A stretch of DNA of 64,000 bases from G963676655 sp963678305 (GTDB lineage Bacteria; Verrucomicrobiota; Lentisphaeria; Victivallales; Victivallaceae): contig CAXXVV010000004.1 of NCBI GenBank assembly GCA_963678305.2, forward strand, positions 124,001 through 188,000, read 5' to 3'. Within the stretch, counting starts at the first letter, position 1; every line of letters begins with the position of its first letter. Below are positions 1 through 9,524 of the stretch, piece by piece. The notes beneath the pieces are model-generated. The model made no database searches, had not been told where the DNA came from, and saw only the letters and a program-made list of their open reading frames with translations. Position numbers and translations under genes: made by a program.

Positions 1-254
1 AAATAGCAAACGCATTCAAACGTTCCAAAGAACATTGCAACAGGATATTCAAAGCAGCGTATAAGATATCAATTCAGGCTTACTTTCTCAATCTCAAAGC
101 ACATCGTGCAAAAGATCTTTTGGGAAAATCAAAACACGATCTCGGCACGGTCGCCCTGGAAAGCGGTTTTTACGACCAAAGTCATTTCAGCCGCATATTC
201 AAAGACATTTTCCAAATGACTCCGGACGAATTCAGAAAAGCAATGCTGAGATAA
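1..254 (+). CDS. AraC-family transcriptional regulator, C-terminal fragment (5' end outside window)
   Basis: The frame is open from the window edge (first full codon at base 3) to TAA at 252-254. It reads IANAFKRSKEHCNRIFK, then a linker, then LGTVALESGFYDQSHFSRIF and TPDEFRK, which are the two helix-turn-helix motifs of the AraC/XylS DNA-binding domain with the usual GF-D-S-FSR-FK signature in the second. About 83 residues are visible; the effector-binding N-terminal half lies left of the window. No target can be named, although AraC proteins commonly control neighbouring sugar-use genes in this type of genome. The family call is secure; the ligand is unknown. Confidence 0.9.
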   Translation, partial: IANAFKRSKEHCNRIFKAAYKISIQAYFLNLKAHRAKDLLGKSKHDLGTVALESGFYDQSHFSRIFKDIFQMTPDEFRKAMLR

Positions 255-262
255 TCTATATA

Positions 263-1246
263 TCACGTCTGGAGTTTTCTGAAGCAGTAGATCACGGCTC
301 CGGCGGGGCTGAGGCCGCGGCTTAATTGTTTTTTATTGATTCGAGCGGGATTGTCGAATTTTGCGCCCATTTCACGGATGAATAATTTGGAGCCTAATAT
401 CGCTCCGTCGCTGAAGTGGCGGGTGCGTCGCAGAAAACGGATCGGCATCGATTCTTTGCGTTTGGCTCGTTCCTGCGCCTCGAATATCTCCTCGCTGGTG
501 GCTCCGCTTTCCGCCGCGACGATTCGCGCCAGTTCACTGCGGAAATAGTTGAATAGATCGTTGTCGGTCCATTCCGAGGTGTCGCGATGCCAGATGTTTT
601 GTTTGAGATGTTTGACGAAATTCGTATGAAAAAGGTGTTTGCCGGTGCCGTTGTAGCGGCCCCAGGTCGTGAAATGGTAGTCGGCAGGATCGGTGGTCAG
701 GCCGGCGCGGACGGGGTTTAATTCTACATATAAAACGCACGCTTCCAGGGAGTTGCGACTGTCGAGGATGACGCTTTTGAATTTGTTGGCCCAGAGTTTG
801 CCGATGCGGTCGCGGGATTGGTTGTAGACGACGGTGAAACGTTGTTGGAAGGCGCGCATAAAGTAGCTGATGTCGATCATTTTCAGGCCGGTTTCGCGGC
901 ATATTTCCAAGTCGGCCGGGTTGATTTTCGGCATCTGTTTCGGAGCGTAGGTGAATTTATCCAACATGCTGCTATAGTAGGAGTTGTGGCGTTTGGCAAT
1001 ATCCTCGATCGACGGCAATTCGTCCGGCCCGGGAGCGTAAACGACCAGATGGAAATGGTTGCCCATCCAGGCGGCTGAGATGACCTCGATCAGAAAATAT
1101 TCGCAGAGATTTTGGAGCAGTCGGAAGCCGTACTCCATGTCGACCTGGTTGAACGGGCGTTCGCCTTTGCAGCCGGCGGCTCGGTTCATCAGGTGGTAGT
1201 AGCAGCCTTCGCCTGTAACTTTCATGCGCGTTCCGCGGCCTGACAT
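263..1246 (-). CDS. REP-associated tyrosine transposase (RAYT, IS200-like TnpA_REP)
   Basis: A single-strand DNA transposase-like protein of the Y1/HUH superfamily, 327 aa, the usual length for RAYTs. Visible motifs are an early YYHLMNRA strand, the HUH motif in MGNHFHLVVYAP (about residues 61-72), the FMRAFQQRFTVVYNQ region that normally carries the catalytic tyrosine, and the family-typical LWANKFKSVILD and YVELNPVRAGL blocks. A strong Shine-Dalgarno (GGAGGA) precedes the ATG at 1246. No terminal inverted repeats or target duplication are seen at its edges, which fits RAYTs being domesticated single-copy genes that act on short palindromes. REP-like palindromes occur near 21 kb in this window and may be its substrates (inference). 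Confidence 0.9.
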   Translation of the reverse strand: MSGRGTRMKVTGEGCYYHLMNRAAGCKGERPFNQVDMEYGFRLLQNLCEYFLIEVISAAWMGNHFHLVVYAPGPDELPSIEDIAKRHNSYYSSMLDKFTYAPKQMPKINPADLEICRETGLKMIDISYFMRAFQQRFTVVYNQSRDRIGKLWANKFKSVILDSRNSLEACVLYVELNPVRAGLTTDPADYHFTTWGRYNGTGKHLFHTNFVKHLKQNIWHRDTSEWTDNDLFNYFRSELARIVAAESGATSEEIFEAQERAKRKESMPIRFLRRTRHFSDGAILGSKLFIREMGAKFDNPARINKKQLSRGLSPAGAVIYCFRKLQT

Positions 1247-1537
1247 GATTTTTCCTCCTTGGTTGACGAGTTTACGGTTAATATAGTGGGTGGAAACGGG
1301 TTTGTCAAATTTAAGTATTATGTAATTTTATAAAAACACCTAAAAATCTAATTAAAAACAAGATACACTAAATAATAAATCCATAAAAACATGCATTCCT
1401 TCTGTTTTCTCCTATAGTTTCTCATCAATCTATAAGAAAAATCACAAACTACGTCAGTTGCATACAATACAATTTCACGTCAGACGAATATAATAAGCCT
1501 CATACAAACTGTTGCCAAACAATAAACTTTGTTAAAA
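1247..1537. other. AT-rich intergenic region between divergent genes
   Basis: This is the divergent gap between the RAYT gene (leftward) and the methyltransferase (rightward). It is strongly AT-rich. A good -10-like TATAAT sits at 1489-1494, but no convincing -35 lies 16-18 bases before it. No RNA gene, repeat or coding frame is recognised. Confidence 0.5.
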
Positions 1538-2320
1538 ATGAGATACAAAATGACAAAAATTAACATCCTGAAACATGATGAGGAAATCATTGAACAGTTC
1601 ACTCAACAGGCAATCCCTTTTACCTGGCTGCCGGGGCACTTGAACGCGATTGAAATGCTCATTGAATTCAGCGGGGCAACTAAATTGGACACGGTCCTGG
1701 ACGTCGCATGTGGTCCCGGACTTGTAGCCTGCGAATTTGCAAAAATAGCAGGACAGGTTACCGGCATCGACATTACTGCAAAAATGATCGAACAAGCAGA
1801 AATTCGACAAAGAGACAACGGTCTGGACAATATCTCATGGAATGTCGGTACCGCCTTTCCACTGCCTTATAAGTCTGATTCTTTTTCCATTGTAGTTTCC
1901 AGATACAGTTTTCATCATTTTCTCAATCCGCATGCAGTTTTGCATGAGATGATAAGAGTATGCAAACCGGACGGAATCGTATTGATCGCCGATGCAGCCA
2001 TCCCCGACAATAAGGTTGACGCCTACAATCAGATGGAGAAGTTGCGGGATCCGTCTCATACCCGAGCGTTGTCACATAGTCAGTGGGAACAACTTATGCG
2101 GCAATCAGGCTTGAAAAATGTTAAATGTGGCAAGTATAAAGTAGATATGGAACTTGAAGCTCAACTCAGCGCGTCATTTCCCAAACCAGGAGACGATGCT
2201 AAATTGCGGGAATTATTCCAAAATGATCTGGAAACAGATTCTCTCGGCATGGATGTTCACCTTTGCAAAGGACAAATTCATTTTTCCTATCCAATATCAA
2301 TTTACGCCGGATATAAATGA
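1538..2320 (+). CDS. class I SAM-dependent methyltransferase (UbiE/Methyltransf_11 type)
   Basis: A small-molecule-type methyltransferase of about 260 aa. Motif I is VLDVACGPGLVACEFA (about residue 55 onward), followed by VTGIDIT with the ribose-binding acidic residue, the post-I block GTAFPLPYKSDSFSIVVSRYSFHHF and the motif III-like region EMIRVCKPDGIVLIAD, all typical of the UbiE/COQ5-like group. The substrate cannot be read from sequence. Start choice is uncertain: in-frame TTG at 1529, ATG at 1538 and ATG at 1550 all occur, and a weak GAG at 1540-1542 would favour 1550. It is convergent with the GntR/LacI regulator, 15 bases apart, and is not part of that cluster. Confidence 0.85.
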   Translation: MRYKMTKINILKHDEEIIEQFTQQAIPFTWLPGHLNAIEMLIEFSGATKLDTVLDVACGPGLVACEFAKIAGQVTGIDITAKMIEQAEIRQRDNGLDNISWNVGTAFPLPYKSDSFSIVVSRYSFHHFLNPHAVLHEMIRVCKPDGIVLIADAAIPDNKVDAYNQMEKLRDPSHTRALSHSQWEQLMRQSGLKNVKCGKYKVDMELEAQLSASFPKPGDDAKLRELFQNDLETDSLGMDVHLCKGQIHFSYPISIYAGYK

Positions 2321-2335
2321 AATTTAATAGTATCT

Positions 2336-3415
2336 TTATGTATTTTGGGGAGAGGCGGTACTTGAACGCTCCTTAAGTTCGCAATTGATTGTGCTCGATT
2401 CGGGACATGTACCGTTCTCAATCCATTCACGAAGCATCAGGACGGCTTGTTTGCCCATTTCAAAAACCGGCTCTTCGAATGAAGTCAGACCGCGATATTT
2501 TGAATCCGGCCAAGTCCTGTTGTCAAAAGATATTACTGAAATATCTTCAGGAATACGTACGCCTAAAGCTGCACAATTATCGTACAAATATTCCGCCCGA
2601 TAATCACGTGCGGTAAAAAACGCCGTCGGGCGATGTTTAGACTTCAATACTTCTGACAACTTAGAAGGCAAAAAAACGCCCTTCGTATTTTTGATGCATT
2701 CAATCTGCCACTCAGGGTTAAACGGGACATTTTCTTCGGCCAGCGCGCCGCGAAATCCGGCGATAAATTCATTATAGAAAAAATTATCCTCACCATGCAG
2801 GATACCGATATCTCGATGTCCCAACTCAACCAGGTGACGTACCGCCCGCCTCGCTGTTTCACGACAATCGACCCTGACTGAAATGACCTGATCAATCCCG
2901 CTTTCATGTTGAGCAACAACAAATGGAATACCAGCCTTAACCAGCGGCCTGGCCAGGGAATCGTAATTTCGACAATGCAAATAGACAACCCCCTGGATTT
3001 CCCCCGCGGCATACCGTTCGATAATCCGACTGGTCAAAGTCACATCATCTGAAAAACTCATGACGACTTCGGCGTGGCTGATTTCAGCCCCATGGCAGAT
3101 TCCGCCGATGATCCGGTCAACGTCGACCCGGCCGCCGTAATAACCAGAGCTTGAGGGCCGGAAAAATATCCGATTCATTCTGGCGTGCAAACGCTCGTGG
3201 GCGGCGACCAGAGCGCCTTTACCGGAAACCAGAGTAACCGCTTTCTCCTGCTGCAGGATTTCAAGCGCATTGTGAACCGTTCCTTTTGAGACCGCAAGCA
3301 GATCTGCAAGCGCCCTTTCAGTCGGCAGAAAGGTTCCCGGTTTATAGACGCCTGATTTTATATCCCGATGCAGTTTGTCAAGGGTATACCCCAAAACTGA
3401 TTGACGAGAAACCAT
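2336..3415 (-). CDS. GntR-HTH / LacI-type ligand-binding hybrid transcriptional regulator
   Basis: 359 aa. The first 75 residues form a GntR winged helix (PGTFLPTERALADLLAVSKG, then TVHNALEILQQE), and the rest is a periplasmic-binding-protein-like sensor as in LacI/GalR and AraR. Seen there are GYYGGRVDVDRIIGGI, RIIERYAAGEIQGVVYL, AVRHLVELGHRDIGILHG and the C-terminal GVRIPEDISVISFDN signature of LacI sensors. Such AraR-like hybrids are sugar-responsive repressors. It is the last gene of the leftward hydrolase cluster and starts 4 bases after the prepilin stop, with AAGG as a plausible ribosome site. It therefore probably regulates that cluster (inference from position). Confidence 0.9.
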   Translation of the reverse strand: MVSRQSVLGYTLDKLHRDIKSGVYKPGTFLPTERALADLLAVSKGTVHNALEILQQEKAVTLVSGKGALVAAHERLHARMNRIFFRPSSSGYYGGRVDVDRIIGGICHGAEISHAEVVMSFSDDVTLTSRIIERYAAGEIQGVVYLHCRNYDSLARPLVKAGIPFVVAQHESGIDQVISVRVDCRETARRAVRHLVELGHRDIGILHGEDNFFYNEFIAGFRGALAEENVPFNPEWQIECIKNTKGVFLPSKLSEVLKSKHRPTAFFTARDYRAEYLYDNCAALGVRIPEDISVISFDNRTWPDSKYRGLTSFEEPVFEMGKQAVLMLREWIENGTCPESSTINCELKERSSTASPQNT

Positions 3416-3419
3416 TAAA

Positions 3420-4109
3420 TTACCTTAATTTGTAATAGAATTGCCCGCTGGCATCACAGGCCGAACCTACCATAACCGGATTGGTGTTATAGATTTGCGG
3501 GGTATAGTAATTTACCATTTCATTTTTATCCACAGTTTTTGCATGCCCATCAGCGAATAAAAAGTTCACCCGGTCGCTGTGTCCAAGATATGCCCTGCCA
3601 TACCCAGTACTTGTTACGTCATTTCTCAGAATTGCCCTATAACAGAAGTTTTTGTAACTCACACTCCAGGAGCATGCAACCAAAACGACTTTACTTAATC
3701 CGGCTTTTTTCACCAAATCATACTGCTTGAGTGAAATACAGGGAAAATTTGCTCCGGCGGAAATGTAATACGCACCGTAGGTCTCCCACCAGGCCCCTGG
3801 TTTTTTATTCAATGAACAATATAATACCTTCGTATCAGTGATATATTGATCATACTTCAAACGCGCGGCCCAACTGGTCAAATTAATCGTTTCGCTAATT
3901 GTGCTGACGTTCGGGCTATAAAAATAAAAGTTATTATCGCCCAAATACATGTTTATGGCCAGGCCGACCTGCTTCTGGTTGTTAATGCATTTAATTGCCT
4001 TGGCTTTATCCCGGGCCTTGTTAAGCGCCGGCAGGAGCATGCTGGCAAGAATTGCGATGATCGCGATCACGACCAACAGTTCAATGAGGGTAAATTTTTT
4101 GTTTTTCAT
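3420..4109 (-). CDS. type II secretion-like prepilin with H-X9-DG C-terminus
   Basis: 229 aa, opening with a class III signal (MKNKK before FTLIELLVVIAIIAILASM), whose hydrophobic helix anchors the pilin in the inner membrane before assembly. The C-terminal GHSDRVNFLFADGHA carries the H-X9-DG motif that defines a large expanded prepilin family in Lentisphaerota, Planctomycetes and Verrucomicrobia. The residue before the cleavage site is K rather than G. GGAAAGG precedes the ATG. These proteins occur in many copies per genome, often beside carbohydrate-degradation genes as here; their exact role (surface display, substrate capture or pseudopilus tip) is not established. Confidence 0.92.
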   Translation of the reverse strand: MKNKKFTLIELLVVIAIIAILASMLLPALNKARDKAKAIKCINNQKQVGLAINMYLGDNNFYFYSPNVSTISETINLTSWAARLKYDQYITDTKVLYCSLNKKPGAWWETYGAYYISAGANFPCISLKQYDLVKKAGLSKVVLVACSWSVSYKNFCYRAILRNDVTSTGYGRAYLGHSDRVNFLFADGHAKTVDKNEMVNYYTPQIYNTNPVMVGSACDASGQFYYKLR

Positions 4110-4207
4110 GATAACCTTTCCTTTTTCTTTTCAAGTTTGTTTTGATGGTTACATTATACTAAATTTTTGAGCAGAAGTCAAGATTATTCCGCCTCAATAA
4201 ATAATAT

Positions 4208-5544
4208 TCACCTTTGCAAATTTCCGTAAATTCTGAATGCTTTCACTTCATAAGGTTTAAACTCCAGTTCCACCTGGCCTTCCGGGGCGGTGAATTTGTC
4301 CTTTGTATCGAACAAATTCTGAACCGTGACAACACTGCCATAAACCAGGCCGTCAAGCATCGCCTCGATCTTTTTCCCTGTCGAGTTCACCATAACAACA
4401 TAGCGACTGTTATTCCAGGCTAGATTGGCAAACCCCACCGATGGATATTTTTCTTTGAATTTATGAAATTTGAATTCAATATTCTCCGGACCGTCGGTTA
4501 TACTCAAGGTCAAATCCTTTTTGGTTTGACCGAATAGAAAAGCCTGACCGAGTTCTCCGCGCAATTCCCGGCAGACCTGCATGTACGCTTTCAGGTATAT
4601 TTCACGCGCGGCAAAAATTCGGGCGTTTGCTGGCGGAAAAAACCAGCACCCCCTTGGCTCCGGCGACCATCGCACAGTAAACATCGTGTCTGACCCATGT
4701 TTCAATCAATTTGAGCTCCTCCGGCTTCGGCTGCTGAAACATCTCCGGCACTGCAACCGGAACCATCCCCGTCCGGCCAACGCGCTTGATCGCGTCAAGC
4801 TCCTGTTCGATGCTCCACCGGCAGTATACCCGCTGGTCTTTCAAACGGGAATAATTCACATACATACCTTTCCCGAGAATATCAAGGTATTTTCCGGTTT
4901 TCGCCATCCGTTTACCATTTACGTGGCCCGGGTCATACATGAATATCGGTCGTTTAAGCGGATCATTCTTACGAATGGTTTCACATGCCATTTTCAAATA
5001 GGCAAACTCCTGTTTAAACCAGTACCGGGTTTCTTCGGGAGTAAAATTCCACCAGGCAACAGTCGGGTCAGCCCCAATCTTTTTAACAATAGCGGCAATA
5101 CTTTTCCGGGCTTTTTCCAGGTCAAGCACCCCCTTGTTCTTATTCAGTTCATTGAAAAACTTATGATCGATCGTCTTGCCGTCAACCTTTCCAACAATTG
5201 TATAAACTGCTTTTACCCGGTATTTTTTCGCATCCGTGATTATTTGGTCGTTAAGTTCGTATTGCGGACCGATCATGGTCACGCCGGATTTGATAATCTG
5301 CTGCTGATCTGCCAAACGCTCATTCTCAGGCAAAAGGTCGCCACGTTTTTTCACGGTACCACCACCGGTGGTAATAAAAACTGAATGGAAAAAGCCGTCC
5401 GCGTGGATATACCTCATCTGCCGGAAGATTTTTTTCAGGTCCCGGAGCCGTGGAAAAAAATCCTTTGATATCGGTATTCAGGGCTGACGCCTGAACCGCA
5501 ATTGCCATAAGCGTAATTCCGGAAACATTCTTCCAATTAACCAT
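4208..5544 (-). pseudogene. frameshifted secreted glycoside-hydrolase-like protein (paralogue of the gene at 8120-9382)
   Basis: Three reading-frame pieces together match the intact 420-aa neighbour from end to end. Piece one (5544 to about 5395) has a start after GAAGGAAT, a signal peptide and ADEVYPRGRLFPFS (neighbour: SPDKLYPQGRILPYS). Piece two runs through AWWNFTPEETRYWFKQE, MYDPGHVNGKRMAKTGKYLD and VAVPEMFQQPKPEE to AGAKGVLVFSASKRPNF. Piece three runs AAREIYLKAYMQ to FKPYEVKAFRIYG. Each break is repaired by removing one T from a run of five T on the coding strand (near 5385-5395 and near 4612-4618). It is either a recent pseudogene, a homopolymer sequencing error or, less likely, slippage. 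Putative active-site acids (Glu in PEET, Glu in PEMF) are retained. Confidence 0.8.
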
Positions 5545-5558
5545 CGTATTATTCCTTC

Positions 5559-8108
5559 TTATTTTATCACGTTAAAACTGTTTTCGACACTCAGGTGATT
5601 CAGCAACGATACCGCACGGATGAACCATTTTCCAGGCTGATCGTTCAGAGCCGCCGAGAACTCAACCTCGCAGGCACTGTCAACGACATTGAACACTCCG
5701 GAAAATTCATTTTCATTACCGTTTGGATCAGTTATGGTGATTTCCACCGGAACGATTCCCGCCGCGCTCGGCAGCTCAACCTTGAAAAGGACTTTTTCGG
5801 CACCACAGCGGATTTCATCAGGACACTTGACAACCGGGGCGGAAACTGATCCGGGCATTGCCGCGATGATCATGCCGCCGGAAGCCGGAACATTTATTTT
5901 GCAACGGCAAACCTCATCGACAAAAGACGAATCAAGCCGTTTTCCTGCAACCATATCGTACAAGACAGTTTCCGGTGACAGGCCGCGCCAGGACAGCGCA
6001 GCCTCGACCGGCAAACCTTTGCCGAGAATAGCCTTGAACTGCCCCACCCGGTCATCATAAGTCCGATGGTCATTGACCACGATCAGATATTTTGTTCCTC
6101 CGAAGTCAAGTCTGTTCAACAAGATTTCAGGCGTATCGGCATCTACCTCACGAGAGACAACCGGGTCAAGACGTTCACGCATTACTCTGCACAACGCTTC
6201 AAGTCTATCCTGGTCCTCTTGAGCGGTGACCCCGGCGACCTCTCGTTGTTCCCATTCTGTTTTGAATTGCGTATCTTCGTTACTGACAAATTCCTTGCCG
6301 GTATTAATAGCATTGGCGTTCACCCGGCGGCGCCAGGAAAAGTCGAAATCAAACTTGATGACATCCGGCACCGCCGCCCGCAAATACTGATCGGCAACCA
6401 GCACTCCGCCGGCAGCGCCGAAATCACAAATTCTACGATAAACAGTCTCCGGCAGCGTATCACAGCACGGCATAACCAGCATATCATACTGATCCAGCCC
6501 CTCCTTTTCAATTGTCTCTTCAAAAACAACATCACAGGGCAAATGGGCCATATTCAATAAAGTGACAAAATCATAAATATAATAGTTGGAATAATGGTTA
6601 TGGGGTCTTGGACTGAGCCCGAAAGTCCGGGATATATGCGAATCAAGCACGGCAATCCGGCGCGGGGCGTTTTGCATTTTCCTGACGGCTCCGCCGAATT
6701 TACGGGCAATATTAAGCGCAAAATCCCTGACCGCTTCCCGGGTTTCCGGGGCGTAAACCAGCGGATCGCCACACTCCATCGCCAGTTCCAGCAGACTGCT
6801 GAAATAACAGCCCATACCAAGGGGAGCGCGAGAAAAATTTATCCAGGCGTTTTCATAAAACCGGGTCGGTCCGGAACTGATGACTTTGCCCCGCATTTTC
6901 CGATCATTCGCCGGAGTCAGACTGCCGGCGTAATTGTAGAAAGTAATGGTCTGCATGACCTGTTTATTTTCCGGCGCGGCCTCCCGGCGCAAAGTTTCAA
7001 TGTACAACATGCTTTTAGGGTCAGGATTGGTGTAAGTCCAGGAGCTTACCGTATCGATACCGTCAAAACGGCCATAGACGGAACAGAGTCGCAGAGGATC
7101 GGCAATGGTTGTGATATCCGGACGATACTTTTTAATAATTTCAGCCATACTGCGGCCGGTCGGCGTCCAGCCATCGCCGTGTTTGAAATAATATCTGGCA
7201 TAAACATTGTCCGGATCGTCATCGGCAATAACTCCCGGAGCTATATATTCGGCATCATCATCCGGATCGGCAAAAACTTTTTCCAGGTGTTTGACCGCAA
7301 GCGGCGAAAACCCCAGTTTTTCTTCATGCATCGCCAGTGTTTCCGGATTGAAGGACAATTTCAAGCGGTCTTCCAGTTCACTGTTCAGGAAAGCGCTTGT
7401 ACAGCTCGGATAATGCCGGAAAAAACTCATCATTATCTCGATGTCCCGCTGATTCCGGGCAATCAGCGCCGGGTGGTGCGGATTCGCACATTCCGACCTC
7501 TTCCCGTCGAGTGAAAGAATCGCCGCATCTGCGGGCAGATCTTCCATTCTGAAACAGCCGTTGAACCAGTTGGGAACCAGCAGGCCGGCCTCAAGCCCCT
7601 TTGTCAAGGCGTAGTCGATGATCTTGCCGGCTTCAGCCGGATGCTCAGCGGCCCAGTCGCCACGAATCTGAAACCAGGTGAAACCGTGCGCGGCCAAACG
7701 GTCAACCTCGCGCCGGGCCTCTTCTTCAGAAACTTCCAACGCATTATAATGCACCGTGGCGGGCCAATGCCACATAACCATTCTGGAACGGTCCAGCGGC
7801 GGAGCAATCGCAAACTCGAAAGAAGTCCGGTCAAGAGTTTCACCGTCACAATCCAGCTCACATTCCAGTTGATAATTTCCGGTTTTGAGAATATTACTGT
7901 CGAGTTCAACCGCGATTTTTCCGCTTATCAGCTTCAGTTCGCCAAGTTCAATCTGCCGCTCCCAGACTCCCGCGACTTGAAACCTCAAAAGGCAATTCAT
8001 CAATCGTTCAGGATGAAAATTCTTTATATCGGATTGGAACGTGACTATCTCGCCCCGCTCATATGCGTGACGGCGATTATGGATAACAATTTTAACTTTT
8101 GAATTCAT
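5559..8108 (-). CDS. large putative glycoside hydrolase (TIM barrel, GATase-like and beta-sandwich domains)
   Basis: 849 aa without a signal peptide. Residues about 1-105 look like an Ig-like beta sandwich. Residues about 110-440 look like a (beta/alpha)8 barrel: VDRLAAHGFTWFQIRGDW, AFLNSELED with candidate acids, then GWTPTGRSMAEIIKKYRPD. Residues about 480-600 resemble the class I glutamine-amidotransferase-like domain of GH42-type enzymes (RIAVLDSHISRTFG, YDMLVMPCCDTLPE, GGVLVADQYL). The C-terminus is again beta-rich (VKCPDEIRCGAEKVLFKVEL). The order resembles GH42/beta-galactosidase-like proteins, but overall similarity is too loose for a specific family. It sits 11 bases after the 8120-9382 gene and 14 before the frameshifted paralogue, so it is co-transcribed. 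The substrate is unknown. Confidence 0.6.
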   Translation of the reverse strand: MNSKVKIVIHNRRHAYERGEIVTFQSDIKNFHPERLMNCLLRFQVAGVWERQIELGELKLISGKIAVELDSNILKTGNYQLECELDCDGETLDRTSFEFAIAPPLDRSRMVMWHWPATVHYNALEVSEEEARREVDRLAAHGFTWFQIRGDWAAEHPAEAGKIIDYALTKGLEAGLLVPNWFNGCFRMEDLPADAAILSLDGKRSECANPHHPALIARNQRDIEIMMSFFRHYPSCTSAFLNSELEDRLKLSFNPETLAMHEEKLGFSPLAVKHLEKVFADPDDDAEYIAPGVIADDDPDNVYARYYFKHGDGWTPTGRSMAEIIKKYRPDITTIADPLRLCSVYGRFDGIDTVSSWTYTNPDPKSMLYIETLRREAAPENKQVMQTITFYNYAGSLTPANDRKMRGKVISSGPTRFYENAWINFSRAPLGMGCYFSSLLELAMECGDPLVYAPETREAVRDFALNIARKFGGAVRKMQNAPRRIAVLDSHISRTFGLSPRPHNHYSNYYIYDFVTLLNMAHLPCDVVFEETIEKEGLDQYDMLVMPCCDTLPETVYRRICDFGAAGGVLVADQYLRAAVPDVIKFDFDFSWRRRVNANAINTGKEFVSNEDTQFKTEWEQREVAGVTAQEDQDRLEALCRVMRERLDPVVSREVDADTPEILLNRLDFGGTKYLIVVNDHRTYDDRVGQFKAILGKGLPVEAALSWRGLSPETVLYDMVAGKRLDSSFVDEVCRCKINVPASGGMIIAAMPGSVSAPVVKCPDEIRCGAEKVLFKVELPSAAGIVPVEITITDPNGNENEFSGVFNVVDSACEVEFSAALNDQPGKWFIRAVSLLNHLSVENSFNVIK

Positions 8109-8119
8109 ATTTTTTGAAC

Positions 8120-9382
8120 TTATTTCCGTTTAAATATATAGCCCTTGACTTCAAGGGGTTTGAAGGTTAGTTTGAAAGTTCCATTTTCAGGTCCGGCCGA
8201 AATGGCTTTGCCGGAAAAAGCGTCGAGTGTTTCTACCGCGGGAAATCCGGAAAACTCAACCGTTACCGGTTTGTCAGCGGAATTGACCGCGATCAAATAG
8301 CGTTTGTGTTTGTACGCGATATTCGAGAAATTAACCGAGTCATAAGTGAACATCTGAATTTTTCTGAGACGGACATTACAATAAGTTTTTCCCGGGCCGG
8401 ACAACACTTTCATCATTAAATCACTCTTTGGTGTACCAAATAGAAATACCTGACCGAGTTTTTGTCTCAGATTTAATTCCGAAGCAATCTCACAATAAGC
8501 GTTCAACCAGGTACGGTGGGAGGGAAATTTACGGCGCGGCCACAGTGAATAAACAATCACGCCTTTGGCTCCGGATATCATTCCCAGATAAACATCGTGT
8601 CGAATCCAGTCCCTGATCTTTTCCTTGTCTTCCGGTTTGGGTTCCCAGAACATTTCAGGTACCAGTATCGGAATTTTTTTCTTGTCGCCAACAATATCCA
8701 ACGCACTATATTCGTTATCCATGGTCCATTTAACCCAAATACGTGAATCTTTCTGGCTGGAATATCCGGTATAGCAACCCTTGCCCAGTACATCGAGATA
8801 CTTCGCAACTTTAGCCATAGCTTCGCCGTTCCGGTGTCCGGGTGAATACATCCATACCGGCCGCTTCATCGGGTCAGTCTCATGAATCGCTGCACAAGCT
8901 CTTTTCAGGTATTCAAGCTCGTTCTTTTTCCAATAACGAATTTCTTCCGGCGCAATATACCACCAGGCAATATCCGGATCATCGGCATGTTTCCTGACAA
9001 TATTTTTAATATAGTCAGTTATATACTTCCAGTCCGGCTTCCACTTGGGATTGGATAAATGGGTATTTTTTTCCAGTCTTTTACCATCCGGCATGATTAC
9101 AGTAATGCCGTACATGCAAGGCAGCTTCATTTTTTTACAGGTTTTCAGGAACTCCTCATATTTACCGTACACCGGCCCCAGCGCGGTAAATCCGGATTCC
9201 TTCAAAAAATTCAAATCATTCTGATGAGGAGAAAATCCGGAGTATGGAAGGATGCGCCCCTGAGGATATAGTTTGTCCGGAGATAAGCCGGCGCCCTTGT
9301 CGGGAGCATTAGCAAAAAAATCTCCGCCAAGCAGCGAAAACGAACTCAAAAACAACACACAGCATAATTTAAAACTAATCAT
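8120..9382 (-). CDS. secreted glycoside-hydrolase-like protein (TIM barrel)
   Basis: 420 aa, with a signal peptide (hydrophobic CCVLFLSSFSLLGG). Recurrent barrel-like strands and motifs include LKESGFTALGPVYG, DDPDIAWWYIAPEEIRYW, RPVWMYSPGHRNGEAMAK, YLDVLGKGCYTGY, PILVPEMFWEPKPED and GMISGAKGVIVYSLWPR, ending in a small beta domain (LIAVNSADKPVTVEFSG). Two conserved glutamates (in APEEI and VPEMF), also kept in the frameshifted paralogue, are candidate acid/base and nucleophile. I cannot assign a CAZy family. It is the first gene of the leftward cluster; the 140-base gap to the MarR operator holds its promoter. An outward role on polysaccharide is inferred from the signal peptide and neighbours. 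Confidence 0.65.
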   Translation of the reverse strand: MISFKLCCVLFLSSFSLLGGDFFANAPDKGAGLSPDKLYPQGRILPYSGFSPHQNDLNFLKESGFTALGPVYGKYEEFLKTCKKMKLPCMYGITVIMPDGKRLEKNTHLSNPKWKPDWKYITDYIKNIVRKHADDPDIAWWYIAPEEIRYWKKNELEYLKRACAAIHETDPMKRPVWMYSPGHRNGEAMAKVAKYLDVLGKGCYTGYSSQKDSRIWVKWTMDNEYSALDIVGDKKKIPILVPEMFWEPKPEDKEKIRDWIRHDVYLGMISGAKGVIVYSLWPRRKFPSHRTWLNAYCEIASELNLRQKLGQVFLFGTPKSDLMMKVLSGPGKTYCNVRLRKIQMFTYDSVNFSNIAYKHKRYLIAVNSADKPVTVEFSGFPAVETLDAFSGKAISAGPENGTFKLTFKPLEVKGYIFKRK

Positions 9383-9524
9383 AGCAGCCCTCTCTTTTTG
9401 ACGCTTGTTAATCGATGATTATTTTTTGACCATTGGTTAATTATATATTACGAATGAAATTTTGTCAATACATTAACAGACAAATATCCATGTTTTTTTT
9501 GATAAAACCGGTAAAAGTGTAAGA

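Noticed and set aside
4581..5384. 267-codon rightward frame
   Set aside because: Antisense shadow of the frameshifted hydrolase gene, whose pieces match the intact paralogue.
6594..7514. 306-codon rightward frame inside the 849-aa hydrolase gene
   Set aside because: It is antisense to a well-supported gene and its translation has no recognisable motif.
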